Shown here: positions 16,478 through 24,642 of the stretch, piece after piece
Position numbering within the stretch: position 1 is the stretch's first letter
Layout: each line of letters starts with the position of its first letter
From: Lachnospiraceae bacterium
GTDB taxonomy: Bacteria; Bacillota; Clostridia; Lachnospirales; Lachnospiraceae
Direction: 5' to 3'
DNA: 47,402 bases
Assembly: GCA_017622875.1 (NCBI GenBank)
Contig: JAGAQG010000065.1
Location: forward strand, 1 to 47,402
Translations under genes and position numbers: made by a program
Notes under the pieces: generated by a model
Told to the model about the DNA's origin: nothing
Seen by the model: the letters and a program-made list of their open reading frames with translations, nothing else
Database searches by the model: none

Positions 16478-17275
16478 ATGTTAGATATCAGTCATGTATA
16501 TAAATCATTTAATATCGGAACTCCTGTACAGAAGGACGCGCTGATCGATTTAAGCCTTCATTTGAATGAAGGGGACTTTGTTACTGTGATCGGTGGTAAT
16601 GGTGCCGGAAAGTCTACAATGCTCAATGCCGTGGCAGGAGTATTTGGAGTAGATGAAGGCACGATCAAAATTGCAGGAAATGACGTAACAAAGGATCCGG
16701 AATATAAACGTGCGAAATATATTGGACGTGTATTTCAGGACCCTCTTCGCGGAACCGCAGGAGATATGTGGATTGAAGAAAATCTTGCATTTGCCCTGCG
16801 CCGTGGAAAACGCAGAAGTTTTAAATGGGGCATCAGCAATAAAGAGAGAGAGCAGTTTGTAGAGCTGTTAAAAACACTGGATTTGGGATTGGAAAATCGC
16901 TTAAGTGCGAAAGTAGGTCTGTTATCCGGCGGACAGCGTCAGGCCTTGACTCTTCTGATGGCGACGATTCAGAAGCCACAGTTATTACTGCTTGATGAAC
17001 ATACAGCAGCGCTTGATCCTCATACAGCAAAAAAGGTTCTGGATATTACAAATAAAGTAGTTACAGAAAACAATCTGACGACACTTATGATCACTCACAA
17101 TATGAAAGATGCCATCAAATATGGTAATCGACTGATTATGATGCAGGATGGAAGAATCATTTATGATGTTGCCGGTGAAGAAAAGAAGAACTTAAAAGTT
17201 TCTGACTTACTTGTCAAATTTGAGGAAGCAAGCGGCGGTGAATTTGCAAACGACCGAATGATGCTGGCTCGTTAG
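16478..17275 (+). CDS. ABC transporter ATP-binding protein (COG1101-like)
   Basis: A 265-aa ATPase. Walker A is GGNGAGKST near residues 38-46. The Q-loop is RVFQDPLRGTAGDM, the signature LLSGGQRQALTLL, Walker B LLLLDEHTAALD and the switch histidine is in ITHNMKD. LDEHTAALDP, with His-Thr instead of the usual Pro-Thr or Pro-Ser after LDE, is characteristic of the COG1101 group. It begins directly after the permease stop and completes the importer. The operon ends at the terminator at 17294. Confidence 0.92.
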   Translation: MLDISHVYKSFNIGTPVQKDALIDLSLHLNEGDFVTVIGGNGAGKSTMLNAVAGVFGVDEGTIKIAGNDVTKDPEYKRAKYIGRVFQDPLRGTAGDMWIEENLAFALRRGKRRSFKWGISNKEREQFVELLKTLDLGLENRLSAKVGLLSGGQRQALTLLMATIQKPQLLLLDEHTAALDPHTAKKVLDITNKVVTENNLTTLMITHNMKDAIKYGNRLIMMQDGRIIYDVAGEEKKNLKVSDLLVKFEEASGGEFANDRMMLAR

Positions 17276-17293
17276 AATATTTTGAAATGATAC

Positions 17294-17329
17294 GGGTATG
17301 CTGTAAGTGATTGCAGCATACCCTTTTTT
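17294..17329 (+). terminator. Intrinsic terminator of the TrpXYZ-like operon
   Basis: A 10-bp perfect stem, GGGTATGCTG / CAGCATACCC, is followed by six T residues. It lies 18 bp after the ATPase stop and just ahead of the tRNA-Leu promoter. Confidence 0.9.
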
Positions 17330-17335
17330 CGGGAA

Positions 17336-17364
17336 TTGACTTTTTTTCAGGAAAAAGGTATAGT
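17336..17364 (+). promoter_or_regulatory. Promoter of tRNA-Leu
   Basis: A -35 TTGACT (17336-17341) and a -10 TATAGT (17359-17364) with a 17-bp spacer end 14 bp before the tRNA 5' end. This is the expected layout for a stand-alone tRNA gene. Confidence 0.85.
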
Positions 17365-17378
17365 AACTACAGAAATAA

Positions 17379-17458
17379 GCGGGTATGGCGGAATTGGCAG
17401 ACGCGCCAGATTTAGGTTCTGGTGGGAGACCGTGCAGGTTCAAGTCCTGTTACCCGCA
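17379..17458 (+). tRNA. tRNA-Leu (anticodon TAG)
   Basis: The acceptor strands GCGGGTA and TACCCGC pair, with discriminator A. The anticodon arm is CCAGA-TTTAGGT-TCTGG, giving anticodon TAG. A variable arm of type II length (GTGGGAGACCGT region) and the TTCAAGT T-loop fit leucine. It has its own promoter and terminator. No integrase is next to it. Confidence 0.95.
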
Positions 17459-17463
17459 TAGAT

Positions 17464-17495
17464 AAGCTCAAATCAGTTCTGATTTGAGCTTTTTT
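17464..17495 (+). terminator. Intrinsic terminator of tRNA-Leu
   Basis: A 13-bp perfect stem, AAGCTCAAATCAG / CTGATTTGAGCTT with a TT loop, is followed by T residues. The MBOAT gene starts 18 bp later. Confidence 0.9.
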
Positions 17496-17512
17496 GCAAT
17501 GAGGAGGCATGG

Positions 17513-18943
17513 ATGGATTTCTTAACATTGACATTTGCAGCATTTTTTATCATATCAGTACTCTGCTATTATGTGGTGCCGAAAAAAATGCGATGGGGAG
17601 TATTATTGATTTCCAGCATTGTTTTCTATATGTGGTCGGTGCCGTATCTGATTATTTATTTGCTGTTCAGTGCAGTAACGACTTATGCATATGGCAGATG
17701 GGCAGAAAAAAATAAAAAACATGGAAAAAGGATACTGGCGCTGGTCATCACAGCAAATCTGGCCGTGCTGCTGTTTGTTAAATTCTATCCTTTGGCAGAA
17801 GCAAGATTGAATTTACCAGCATTGAACCTTTTGGTGCCGATGGGAATTTCTTTTTATACATTGCAGGTGATTGCATATTGTGTGGATGTATATAGGGGAA
17901 AAGCAGAAGTGCAGCAGAGCTTCCTGAAATATCTGTTGTTCGTATCATTCTTTCCACAGATTCTGCAGGGACCGATTCCAAGATATGAGCAGTTAAAAAC
18001 GCAGTTATATGAAGGACATGCATTTGATTATCGCACTGCAAAATTTGGTCTTCAATTGATTTTATGGGGGCTGTTCTTAAAAATGGTCGTCGCAGACAGA
18101 GCAGCGATTTTTGTCAATGCGGTATTTCCAGAGTATCATTTATATGAGGGAACAGTGCTGGCTGTGGCTGCAGTGCTTTACAGTATTCAGCTTTATACGG
18201 ACTTTTTAGGATGTGTATGTATTGCCATGGGTGCGGCGGAAGTTTACGGAATTCATTTACAGACCAACTTTGAACGCCCATATCAGGCAGTGTCTGTGAA
18301 AGATTTCTGGCGAAGATGGCATATTTCCCTCAGCAGCTGGTTAAGAGATTATGTTTATATTCCGCTTGGAGGTAATCGTAAGGGCAAGCTTCGCAGATAT
18401 ATCAATCTGATCCTGACTTTCCTTGTCAGCGGTATCTGGCATGGTTCAGGGCTTCAATACATTTTCTGGGGACTGATGCAGGGCGGCTATCAGGTGACAG
18501 GAGAAATTCTGCAGCCGGTGCGCAGGAAGATACGGAGTATTTTGAAAATCAGGGAAGAATCACCGGTTTATGTTTTGTGGCAGAGAATCTGTACTTTTGT
18601 TTTGATAACAATTTCCTGGGTGATTTTCAGAGCTTCTAACCTGCGTGCAGGGCTTTCCATGCTGAAACGAATGGTGACAGATTTTACACCATGGGTATTT
18701 TTTGATGGAACCCTCTATCAATTTGGAATCGAAGCGAGAAGCTTTTTTGCACTGATCTTTTGTATTATTTTAGCTGCTGCTGCAGAGCACTATCAGGAAA
18801 AAGGAAATATCAGGGAAATGCTGGAGCGCCAGCATATCATCGTGCGCTGGAGTATTTATTTGGGTGCAATCGCTCTGATCATTGTTCTTGGGGTGTATGG
18901 ACCGGGATACAGCGCAACACAGTTCCTGTATGGACAGTTTTAA
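17513..18943 (+). CDS. MBOAT-family O-acyltransferase (AlgI/DltB-like)
   Basis: A 476-aa polytopic membrane enzyme of the MBOAT family, which transfers acyl groups across the membrane onto surface polymers. The family core is clear: PMGISFYTLQVIAYCVDVYRG, PQILQGPIPRY, and FWRRWHISLSSWLRDYVYIPLGG. The catalytic-histidine motif is SGIWHGSGLQYIFWG, with the His near residue 310. About ten to twelve helices cover the length. A GAGGAGG site precedes the ATG. The next gene, an SGNH-like partner, starts 11 bp after its stop. Such pairs (AlgI with AlgJ/AlgX, DltB with DltD) acetylate or alanylate polysaccharides. The acceptor polymer here is unknown; no dlt genes are nearby. Confidence 0.93.
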   Translation: MDFLTLTFAAFFIISVLCYYVVPKKMRWGVLLISSIVFYMWSVPYLIIYLLFSAVTTYAYGRWAEKNKKHGKRILALVITANLAVLLFVKFYPLAEARLNLPALNLLVPMGISFYTLQVIAYCVDVYRGKAEVQQSFLKYLLFVSFFPQILQGPIPRYEQLKTQLYEGHAFDYRTAKFGLQLILWGLFLKMVVADRAAIFVNAVFPEYHLYEGTVLAVAAVLYSIQLYTDFLGCVCIAMGAAEVYGIHLQTNFERPYQAVSVKDFWRRWHISLSSWLRDYVYIPLGGNRKGKLRRYINLILTFLVSGIWHGSGLQYIFWGLMQGGYQVTGEILQPVRRKIRSILKIREESPVYVLWQRICTFVLITISWVIFRASNLRAGLSMLKRMVTDFTPWVFFDGTLYQFGIEARSFFALIFCIILAAAAEHYQEKGNIREMLERQHIIVRWSIYLGAIALIIVLGVYGPGYSATQFLYGQF

Positions 18944-18954
18944 GGGGAATATTT

Positions 18955-20364
18955 ATGAAAAAAGGAAAAATCGCAGTCAGAATCGCTGCCTTTTTAGGAT
19001 GTGCGCTGCTTATGATCTATGGACTGACCGTACTTTTAAAAGACAGACGAGTGACCTTTGATTATGACACAACAAGAAAAGTAGAGGGATTTTACGCAGA
19101 AGAAAAGAATAGTCTGGATTTTGTATTTATTGGTTCCAGCCAGATGTTTACTTCTGTAGTTCCGGCGGTTCTGTGGGAGGAGTATGGAATCACTTCCTAT
19201 GATTTTGGTGCCAACGAACAGCCAATGTATTTGTCCTACTACTATATTAAAGAAGCATTAAAATATCAGAACCCGAAAGCCATTGTGCTGGAGATGTCCT
19301 ACTGTAATACGGAAGATTATACCCATGAAGGTGTTTTCCACATTAATCTGGATGATTTGAGGATGGGACCGGTCAAGCTGGAAGCAATCTTTGATCTGAT
19401 TCCGGCAGGAGACCGTTTTCCATACATTTTTGAGCTGGCAAAATATCATGATACATGGACAACCCTGGATAAGGACTCTTTAAGGTCCATTACAGCGGAT
19501 AAACATAATCCGTACAAGGGATACACACCGTCCACGCAAGGTTTTGCGGATGGCGGCAAATTTGATGAAGACATTGCATCCGTTACGGAAAAAGCTGAGC
19601 TTGCGGACCTTTCTGTAGAATATATGGAGAAGATCATTGCTCTTTGCGAGAAAGAGGGCGTAGATCTGGTCTTTTTAAAGACACCTAACGATCATATTCA
19701 GAATCAGCCGGAATATAATGCGGTGGCAGACCTTGCGGCAGCGCATGACATTCCATACCTGGATCTGAACAATCAGATGGCGGGACAGCTTCATAACCAT
19801 GTATTCCATGCGGAAACGATTACAAAACGCATCGGAGAATGGCTGACGGGACTTTACGAAATTGAGGATAAACGGGAAAATCCGGAATATGCAAAGTGGC
19901 ATGAGGATGCAGATTATTATTACCGCTATAAACATCAGCTGAAATTAAATGATGCGGAAAGCTTTGAAGAATATCTTTCTGGGCTGGCAGGAAAAGACTA
20001 TGTGGTCTGTATGGCAGTCAATCAGGATGGGGGAGCATATTTGAGCGAAGAGGCAGTTTCACTGATGGAACAGCTGGGAGCTCAGATAGATGTGTCTGCA
20101 AATGGAGGAAAGAGCTACCTGGCAGTTCTGGAAAATGGCTTTGTACATGCAGAGAGCTGTTCTGACGAGGTTGTGGCATATGAGAACAGAGTGTATGAAC
20201 ATCATATTTCAATGATCAGTCAGGGAGCCCAGTCAGGCTGCAATGCAAGCATTGTGATTGATGGCGTTGAGTACGCACCAAATGGAAAAGGCTTTAATGT
20301 GGTTGTTTACGATCCGAAATTAGATTTGATTCTTACAAGCAGGAGCTTTGAGATTACTGAATAG
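18955..20364 (+). CDS. SGNH-like acyltransferase partner with ILEI/FAM3-like C-terminal domain
   Basis: A 469-aa extracytoplasmic protein. The start at 18955 is supported by AAGGGGA upstream and an immediate N-terminal signal anchor. Residues 50-320 form a DltD/AlgJ-like domain, with VFIGSSQMF (block I serine) and VLEMSY. At the place where the family carries a DxxH motif I see only HNHVFHAETITKRIGEWL, so the catalytic Asp may be missing. Residues 345-469 resemble the ILEI/FAM3 (PANDER) domain: KDYVVCMAVNQDGGAYLSEE, then LGAQI, and the closing NVVVYDPKLDLILTSRSFE. Paired with the MBOAT gene 11 bp upstream, it probably acts in surface glycan acylation. Confidence 0.78.
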   Translation: MKKGKIAVRIAAFLGCALLMIYGLTVLLKDRRVTFDYDTTRKVEGFYAEEKNSLDFVFIGSSQMFTSVVPAVLWEEYGITSYDFGANEQPMYLSYYYIKEALKYQNPKAIVLEMSYCNTEDYTHEGVFHINLDDLRMGPVKLEAIFDLIPAGDRFPYIFELAKYHDTWTTLDKDSLRSITADKHNPYKGYTPSTQGFADGGKFDEDIASVTEKAELADLSVEYMEKIIALCEKEGVDLVFLKTPNDHIQNQPEYNAVADLAAAHDIPYLDLNNQMAGQLHNHVFHAETITKRIGEWLTGLYEIEDKRENPEYAKWHEDADYYYRYKHQLKLNDAESFEEYLSGLAGKDYVVCMAVNQDGGAYLSEEAVSLMEQLGAQIDVSANGGKSYLAVLENGFVHAESCSDEVVAYENRVYEHHISMISQGAQSGCNASIVIDGVEYAPNGKGFNVVVYDPKLDLILTSRSFEITE

Positions 20365-20370
20365 ACGTGA

Positions 20371-20413
20371 AAAATGCACTTGTGGAGGCATCTGGTTTCC
20401 ATAAGTGCATTTT
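20371..20413 (+). terminator. Hairpin after the acyltransferase operon, probable terminator
   Basis: A 16-bp stem with one G:T wobble, AAAATGCACTTGTGGA / TCCATAAGTGCATTTT, lies just after the SGNH gene. The T tail is short, being mostly part of the stem, so termination may be partial. Confidence 0.65.
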
Positions 20414-20419
20414 GCTATA

Positions 20420-20453
20420 TTAAAGCGTCAAAAAATTAAAGCAGTGACGTTTA
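20420..20453 (+). promoter_or_regulatory. Imperfect inverted repeat upstream of the livJ promoter
   Basis: TTAAAGCGTCA (20420-20430) and TGACGTTTAA (20444-20453) are nearly complementary arms. They lie directly upstream of the -35 box at 20459 and could bind an activator or repressor of the branched-chain amino acid transporter. No known regulator motif is recognised. Confidence 0.35.
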
Positions 20454-20458
20454 ATTTG

Positions 20459-20487
20459 TTGACAAACAAAAAAAAGAGGAGTAAAAT
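20459..20487 (+). promoter_or_regulatory. Promoter of livJ
   Basis: A consensus -35 TTGACA (20459-20464) and a -10 TAAAAT (20482-20487) are 17 bp apart. They lie about 50 bp ahead of the binding-protein start codon. Confidence 0.82.
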
Positions 20488-20535
20488 CATGTTCATAAAT
20501 TTTCTTTTAGGAACAATATTGAGGAGGAAAGAAAT

Positions 20536-21729
20536 ATGAAAAAGAAACTTTTAAGTGCTCTTTTATGCGTAGCAATGGTAGCTTCTTTAGTAGTTGGATG
20601 CGGCGGAAAAGAAGAAACAGCTGAAGCTCCAGCAGCAGCAGAAGAAAGCGCAAGCGAAGAAGCAACAGGTGCAACATTTAAAATCGGTGGTATCGGACCT
20701 AGCACAGGTGGTGCGGCTATTTATGGTCAGGCAGTAAAAAATGCAGCTGAAATCGCAGTTGCAGAAATCAATGAAGCAGGCGGTATCAACGGATATCCAG
20801 TAGAATTCATCTGGGGTGATGATGAACACGATGCTGAAAAATCTGTAAACGCTTACAACAGTTTAAAAGACCAGGGTATGCAGATGCTCCTTGGTACAGT
20901 TACATCTACACCATGTATCGCAGTTGCAGATGAAGCAGCAGCAGACAACATGTTCCTTTTAACACCATCAGGTTCAGCAGTTGACTGTGTAGCTAATGAC
21001 AATGCATTCCGTGTATGTTTCTCAGACCCTAACCAGGGTGCAGCTTCTGCTCAGTACATCGGTGAAAATGGACTTGCAACAAAAGTAGCAGTTATTTATG
21101 ATAGCTCTGATGTTTACTCTTCAGGTATCTACGAAACATTCGCAGCTGAAGCAACAAACCAGCCATTCGAAATCGTAGCAGCTGAAGCTTTCACAGCAGA
21201 TAACAAAACAGACTTCTCTGTACAGGTTCAGAAAGCAAAAGATGCAGGCGCTGATTTAGTATTCTTACCAATCTACTATCAGGAAGTTGCTTTAATCTTA
21301 AATGAAGCAAGCAAACAGGCATATGCTCCAGTATTCTTCGGATGTGACGGTGTTGATGGTCTTCTTTCTGTAGAAGGTTTTGACACAGCATTAGCAGAAG
21401 GCGTTATGTTATTAACACCATTCGTAGCTGACGAAGATAACGAAGCAACACAGAACTTTGTAGCTAAATACGAAGAACAGTTCGGCGGTGTTCCAAACCA
21501 GTTCGCAGCTGATGCATATGACGGAATGTATGCAATCAAAGCAGCAGCAGAAAAAGTTGGCCTTACACCAGACATGAGCATCTCTGATATGTGTGAAGCT
21601 ATGAAAGTGGCTATGACAGAAATCTCTATCGACGGATTAACAGGTGACATCACATGGTCTGCAGACGGTGAACCTACAAAAGATCCTAAAGCGATGGTTA
21701 TCAAAGACGGCGCATATACAGCTATGTAA
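20536..21729 (+). CDS. livJ: Branched-chain amino acid ABC transporter substrate-binding lipoprotein
   Basis: A 397-aa lipoprotein. The signal peptide ends in the lipobox VVGC, so Cys22 is the lipid anchor, and an Ala/Glu/Ser linker follows. The mature part is a type I periplasmic-binding fold of the LivJ class (FKIGGIGPSTGGAAIYGQAVKNAAEIAVAEIN, then VTSTPCIAVADEAAADN). It should capture leucine, isoleucine or valine, or a related amino acid, outside the membrane. A GAGGAGG site precedes the ATG. Codon use is strongly biased to a few codons, a sign of high expression. A terminator and a new promoter separate it from livH, so the binding protein can be made in excess. Confidence 0.92.
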   Translation: MKKKLLSALLCVAMVASLVVGCGGKEETAEAPAAAEESASEEATGATFKIGGIGPSTGGAAIYGQAVKNAAEIAVAEINEAGGINGYPVEFIWGDDEHDAEKSVNAYNSLKDQGMQMLLGTVTSTPCIAVADEAAADNMFLLTPSGSAVDCVANDNAFRVCFSDPNQGAASAQYIGENGLATKVAVIYDSSDVYSSGIYETFAAEATNQPFEIVAAEAFTADNKTDFSVQVQKAKDAGADLVFLPIYYQEVALILNEASKQAYAPVFFGCDGVDGLLSVEGFDTALAEGVMLLTPFVADEDNEATQNFVAKYEEQFGGVPNQFAADAYDGMYAIKAAAEKVGLTPDMSISDMCEAMKVAMTEISIDGLTGDITWSADGEPTKDPKAMVIKDGAYTAM

Positions 21730-21803
21730 GAAAATCAGCAAAAAAGATTTTTTTATAAATGATTTGCTGAAAAAGCTTGAAAAATCAATAAAAATTTCCC
21801 AAA

Positions 21804-21837
21804 AGAGGGTTGTCAGTTTTGACAATCCTCTTTTTTT
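21804..21837 (+). terminator. Intrinsic terminator after livJ
   Basis: A 12-bp stem with one wobble, AGAGGGTTGTCA / TGACAATCCTCT with a GTTT loop, runs into T residues. Its right arm also contains the -35 box of the next promoter. Confidence 0.85.
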
Positions 21838-21847
21838 CTGCTATAAT
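21819..21847 (+). promoter_or_regulatory. Promoter of livHMGF, overlapping the livJ terminator
   Basis: A perfect -35 TTGACA (21819-21824) and a perfect -10 TATAAT (21842-21847) are 17 bp apart. The -35 is inside the right arm of the livJ terminator and the T-run is the spacer. The livH start codon is about 45 bp downstream of the expected transcription start. Confidence 0.85.
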
Positions 21848-21900
21848 GTTGCATACTTGTATTCATAAGAGGAGAGAAAAAATAAAAAAGAGGTGCTATT

Positions 21901-22785
21901 ATGAGTTTTTTAGGTTACTTAATTAATGGCGTCAGCCTCGGCAGTGTTTATGCCATTATCGCACTTGGCTATACAATGGTTTATGGTATTGCGAAAATGC
22001 TGAACTTTGCTCATGGGGATGTCATTATGGTGGGTGCTTTCGTGATTTATACAGCCATGTCATCAGCAGGGCTTTCACCGATTCTTTCAGTGATCCTGGC
22101 AATGGTACTTTGTACAATTCTCGGTATGACCATCGAAAAGATCGCTTATCGTCCACTGCGTAATGCAGGTTCACCGTTAGCGGTTTTAATTACAGCCATC
22201 GGTGTCAGCTATTTGCTTCAGAACCTTGGTCTTCTGATCTTTGGTGCTGATACAAAGTCCTTCAAATCTATTGTTAATATGGAAGCTTTACAGTTCGCAG
22301 AAGGACAGTTAACAATTTCCGGTGAAACAATCGTAACAATTATTGCATGTGTCATCATTATGTTTGCGCTGACTTCCTTCGTAAAATATACAAAGGCTGG
22401 TCGTGCAATGGTAGCAGTTTCTGAAGACCGAGGAGCTGCACAGTTAATGGGTATTAATGTAAATGGTACAATTGCTCTCACATTCGCAATTGGTTCCGCA
22501 CTGGCAGCAATTGCAGGTGCGCTGCTTTGTTCCGCATATCCATCCTTAAGCCCATATGTTGGTTCTATGCCAGGTATTAAGGCATTCGTTGCTGCTGTAT
22601 TTGGCGGTATTGGTTCCATTCCGGGAGCGATGATCGGCGGTATTTTATTAGGTGTGATTGAAAACCTTTCTAAGGCTTACATATCTTCTCAGTTATCAGA
22701 TGCTATCGTATTTGGCGTGCTGATCGTTGTGCTGCTCGTAAAACCTACCGGTATTCTCGGTAAGAACATTCAGGAGAAAGTGTAG
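21901..22785 (+). CDS. livH: Branched-chain amino acid ABC transporter permease LivH
   Basis: A 294-aa polytopic permease with about eight helices. The family opening GVSLGSVYAIIALGYTMVYGIAKMLNFAHGD is intact. The ATPase-contact loop SEDRGAAQLMGINVNGTIAL lies near residues 178-197. The late FGGIGSIPGAMIGGILLGVIE stretch is typical of LivH. It leads the livHMGF operon, and the livM GTG codon follows its stop directly. It acts with LivM as the membrane heterodimer of the importer served by the LivJ lipoprotein. Confidence 0.95.
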   Translation: MSFLGYLINGVSLGSVYAIIALGYTMVYGIAKMLNFAHGDVIMVGAFVIYTAMSSAGLSPILSVILAMVLCTILGMTIEKIAYRPLRNAGSPLAVLITAIGVSYLLQNLGLLIFGADTKSFKSIVNMEALQFAEGQLTISGETIVTIIACVIIMFALTSFVKYTKAGRAMVAVSEDRGAAQLMGINVNGTIALTFAIGSALAAIAGALLCSAYPSLSPYVGSMPGIKAFVAAVFGGIGSIPGAMIGGILLGVIENLSKAYISSQLSDAIVFGVLIVVLLVKPTGILGKNIQEKV

Positions 22786-23868
22786 GTGATCGTGATGAAA
22801 AAAATGAAATTAGACAAAAATTTAAAGAGTTCATTGATCACTTATGGTATGGTCATTGCAGCTTACATTGTAATGCAGACACTGGTTATGACAGATAATA
22901 TTTCCAGTTTGATGGAAGGTCTGTTTGTTCCATTGTGTATTTATTCCATCATGGCAGTTTCCTTAAACTTAACTGTAGGTATTTTAGGTGAATTAAGTTT
23001 AGGTCATGCTGGATTTATGTGTATCGGTGCATTCGCAGGTGCATTTTTCTCAAAATGCATGAACGGAGCAATGCCGGATGGTATTCGTTTCGTATGCGCA
23101 ATTCTGATCGGTGCAGTAGTTGCAGCACTGTTTGGATTCCTGATCGGTATTCCGGTACTTCGATTAAAGGGTGACTACCTTGCAATCGTAACACTGGGCT
23201 TTGGTGAAATCATTAAGAACCTTGTAAATGTATTTTACGTAGGACGTGATGCAAACGGTTTCCATTTCTCTATGAAAGATGCAATGTCTTTAGGTATGGA
23301 AGCGGACGGCGAAGTAATCATCAAGGGTGCGCAGGGTATTACAAAGACCCCACAGGATTCTACATTTACCATCGGTGTAATCTTACTTTTAATTGCACTC
23401 TTTATTGTACTGAACTTTATCAATTCCAGATCCGGCCGTGCAGTTATGGCAATTCGCGATAACCGTATCGCAGCAGAATCAATTGGTATCAATATTACAA
23501 AATATAAACTGATGGCATTTAGTATTTCCGCAGGATTGGCAGGTGTTGCAGGTGTTCTTTATGCACATAACTTAACAACGTTAACAGCACTTCCAAAGAA
23601 CTTTGGTTACAATCAGTCCATCATGATCCTTGTATATGTAGTTCTTGGCGGAATCGGAAATATCAGAGGTTCCGTGATTGCAGCAGTTGCATTAACGCTG
23701 CTTCCGGAATTAATGCGTTCTCTTCAGGACTACCGTATGCTGATCTATGCAGTGGTTCTTATCGGTGCGATGCTCTTTACATGGGCTCCAAAAGCAAAAG
23801 AATTCCGTGAAAAGTATTCTCCTAAGAGACTGCTTGCATTAAAAAAAGCACAGAAGGAGGCTAAATAA
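22786..23868 (+). CDS. livM: Branched-chain amino acid ABC transporter permease LivM
   Basis: A 360-aa permease with about ten helices. LivM hallmarks are SLNLTVGILGELSLGHAGFMCIGAFAG, LKGDYLAIVTLGFGEIIKN and RDNRIAAESIGINITKYKLMAF (cytoplasmic coupling loop). The start may be GTG at 22786, with AGGAG 9 bases upstream, or ATG at 22795; I keep the first. It immediately follows livH and is 2 bp from livG. Confidence 0.95.
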   Translation: MIVMKKMKLDKNLKSSLITYGMVIAAYIVMQTLVMTDNISSLMEGLFVPLCIYSIMAVSLNLTVGILGELSLGHAGFMCIGAFAGAFFSKCMNGAMPDGIRFVCAILIGAVVAALFGFLIGIPVLRLKGDYLAIVTLGFGEIIKNLVNVFYVGRDANGFHFSMKDAMSLGMEADGEVIIKGAQGITKTPQDSTFTIGVILLLIALFIVLNFINSRSGRAVMAIRDNRIAAESIGINITKYKLMAFSISAGLAGVAGVLYAHNLTTLTALPKNFGYNQSIMILVYVVLGGIGNIRGSVIAAVALTLLPELMRSLQDYRMLIYAVVLIGAMLFTWAPKAKEFREKYSPKRLLALKKAQKEAK

Positions 23869-23870
23869 TC

Positions 23871-24629
23871 ATGGCAATGTTAGAAGTACAGGGCTTAGGT
23901 ATCTCCTTCGGAGGCTTATGTGCCGTAGACAGATTTAACTTAAAGATTGAAAAAGGCCAGTTATATGGTCTCATCGGACCAAACGGTGCCGGAAAAACAA
24001 CTATATTCAACCTTTTAACAGGTGTTTATAAACCAAACAATGGCCGTGTAACACTGGATGGACAGAACATCACAGGAAAGAGCACCATCGAAATCAATCA
24101 GGCCGGAATCGCAAGAACATTCCAGAATATTCGTCTGTTCCCGAAACTTACAGTTCTTGATAACGTAAAAGCCGGTCTTCACAATAATCATCCATATTCC
24201 ACATTGGAAGGTATCTTACGTCTTCCGAAATACCGCAAGGTAGAAAAAGAAATGGATGAAAAGGCAATGGAGCTGTTAAAGGTATTTGACCTTGACGGTT
24301 ACGCAGATGTTCTTGCTGCAAACTTACCATATGGTAAACAGCGTAAGCTGGAAATCGCAAGAGCTCTTGCGACAGATCCAAAGCTTCTGCTCCTTGATGA
24401 GCCGGCAGCTGGTATGAACCCAAATGAAACTCAGGAGCTGATGGATACCATCCGTTTCGTAAGAGACCATTTTGATATGACGATTCTTTTGATCGAGCAT
24501 GATATGAGACTTGTATCCGGTATCTGCGAAGAACTGACAGTATTGAACTTTGGTCAGGTTCTCTGCCAGGGTAAAACAAGCGACGTATTAAATGATCCTC
24601 AGGTTATCACAGCATACCTGGGAGAATAG
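23871..24629 (+). CDS. livG: Branched-chain amino acid ABC transporter ATPase LivG
   Basis: A 252-aa ATPase. Walker A is GPNGAGKTT near residues 36-44, Walker B is LLLLDEPAAGMNP and the switch is LLIEHDMRLV. The extended region between the Q-loop (RTFQNIRLF) and the signature, and the LivG-specific MNPNETQEL after Walker B, separate it from LivF. The usual LSGG signature is replaced by NLPYGKQRKLEIARAL, which is normal for LivG. It sits 2 bp after livM with an AGGAGG site inside the livM 3' end. Confidence 0.95.
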   Translation: MAMLEVQGLGISFGGLCAVDRFNLKIEKGQLYGLIGPNGAGKTTIFNLLTGVYKPNNGRVTLDGQNITGKSTIEINQAGIARTFQNIRLFPKLTVLDNVKAGLHNNHPYSTLEGILRLPKYRKVEKEMDEKAMELLKVFDLDGYADVLAANLPYGKQRKLEIARALATDPKLLLLDEPAAGMNPNETQELMDTIRFVRDHFDMTILLIEHDMRLVSGICEELTVLNFGQVLCQGKTSDVLNDPQVITAYLGE

Positions 24630-24642
24630 GAGGAAATCTAAA

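Noticed and set aside
14485-17275. Assignment of the ABC transporter to tryptophan
   Set aside because: The family fits (COG2984/4120/1101), but members take different ligands and no tryptophan-specific leader is present, so the substrate is left open.
17379-17458. tRNA-Leu as an integration site
   Set aside because: No integrase and no repeated tRNA 3' end were found nearby.
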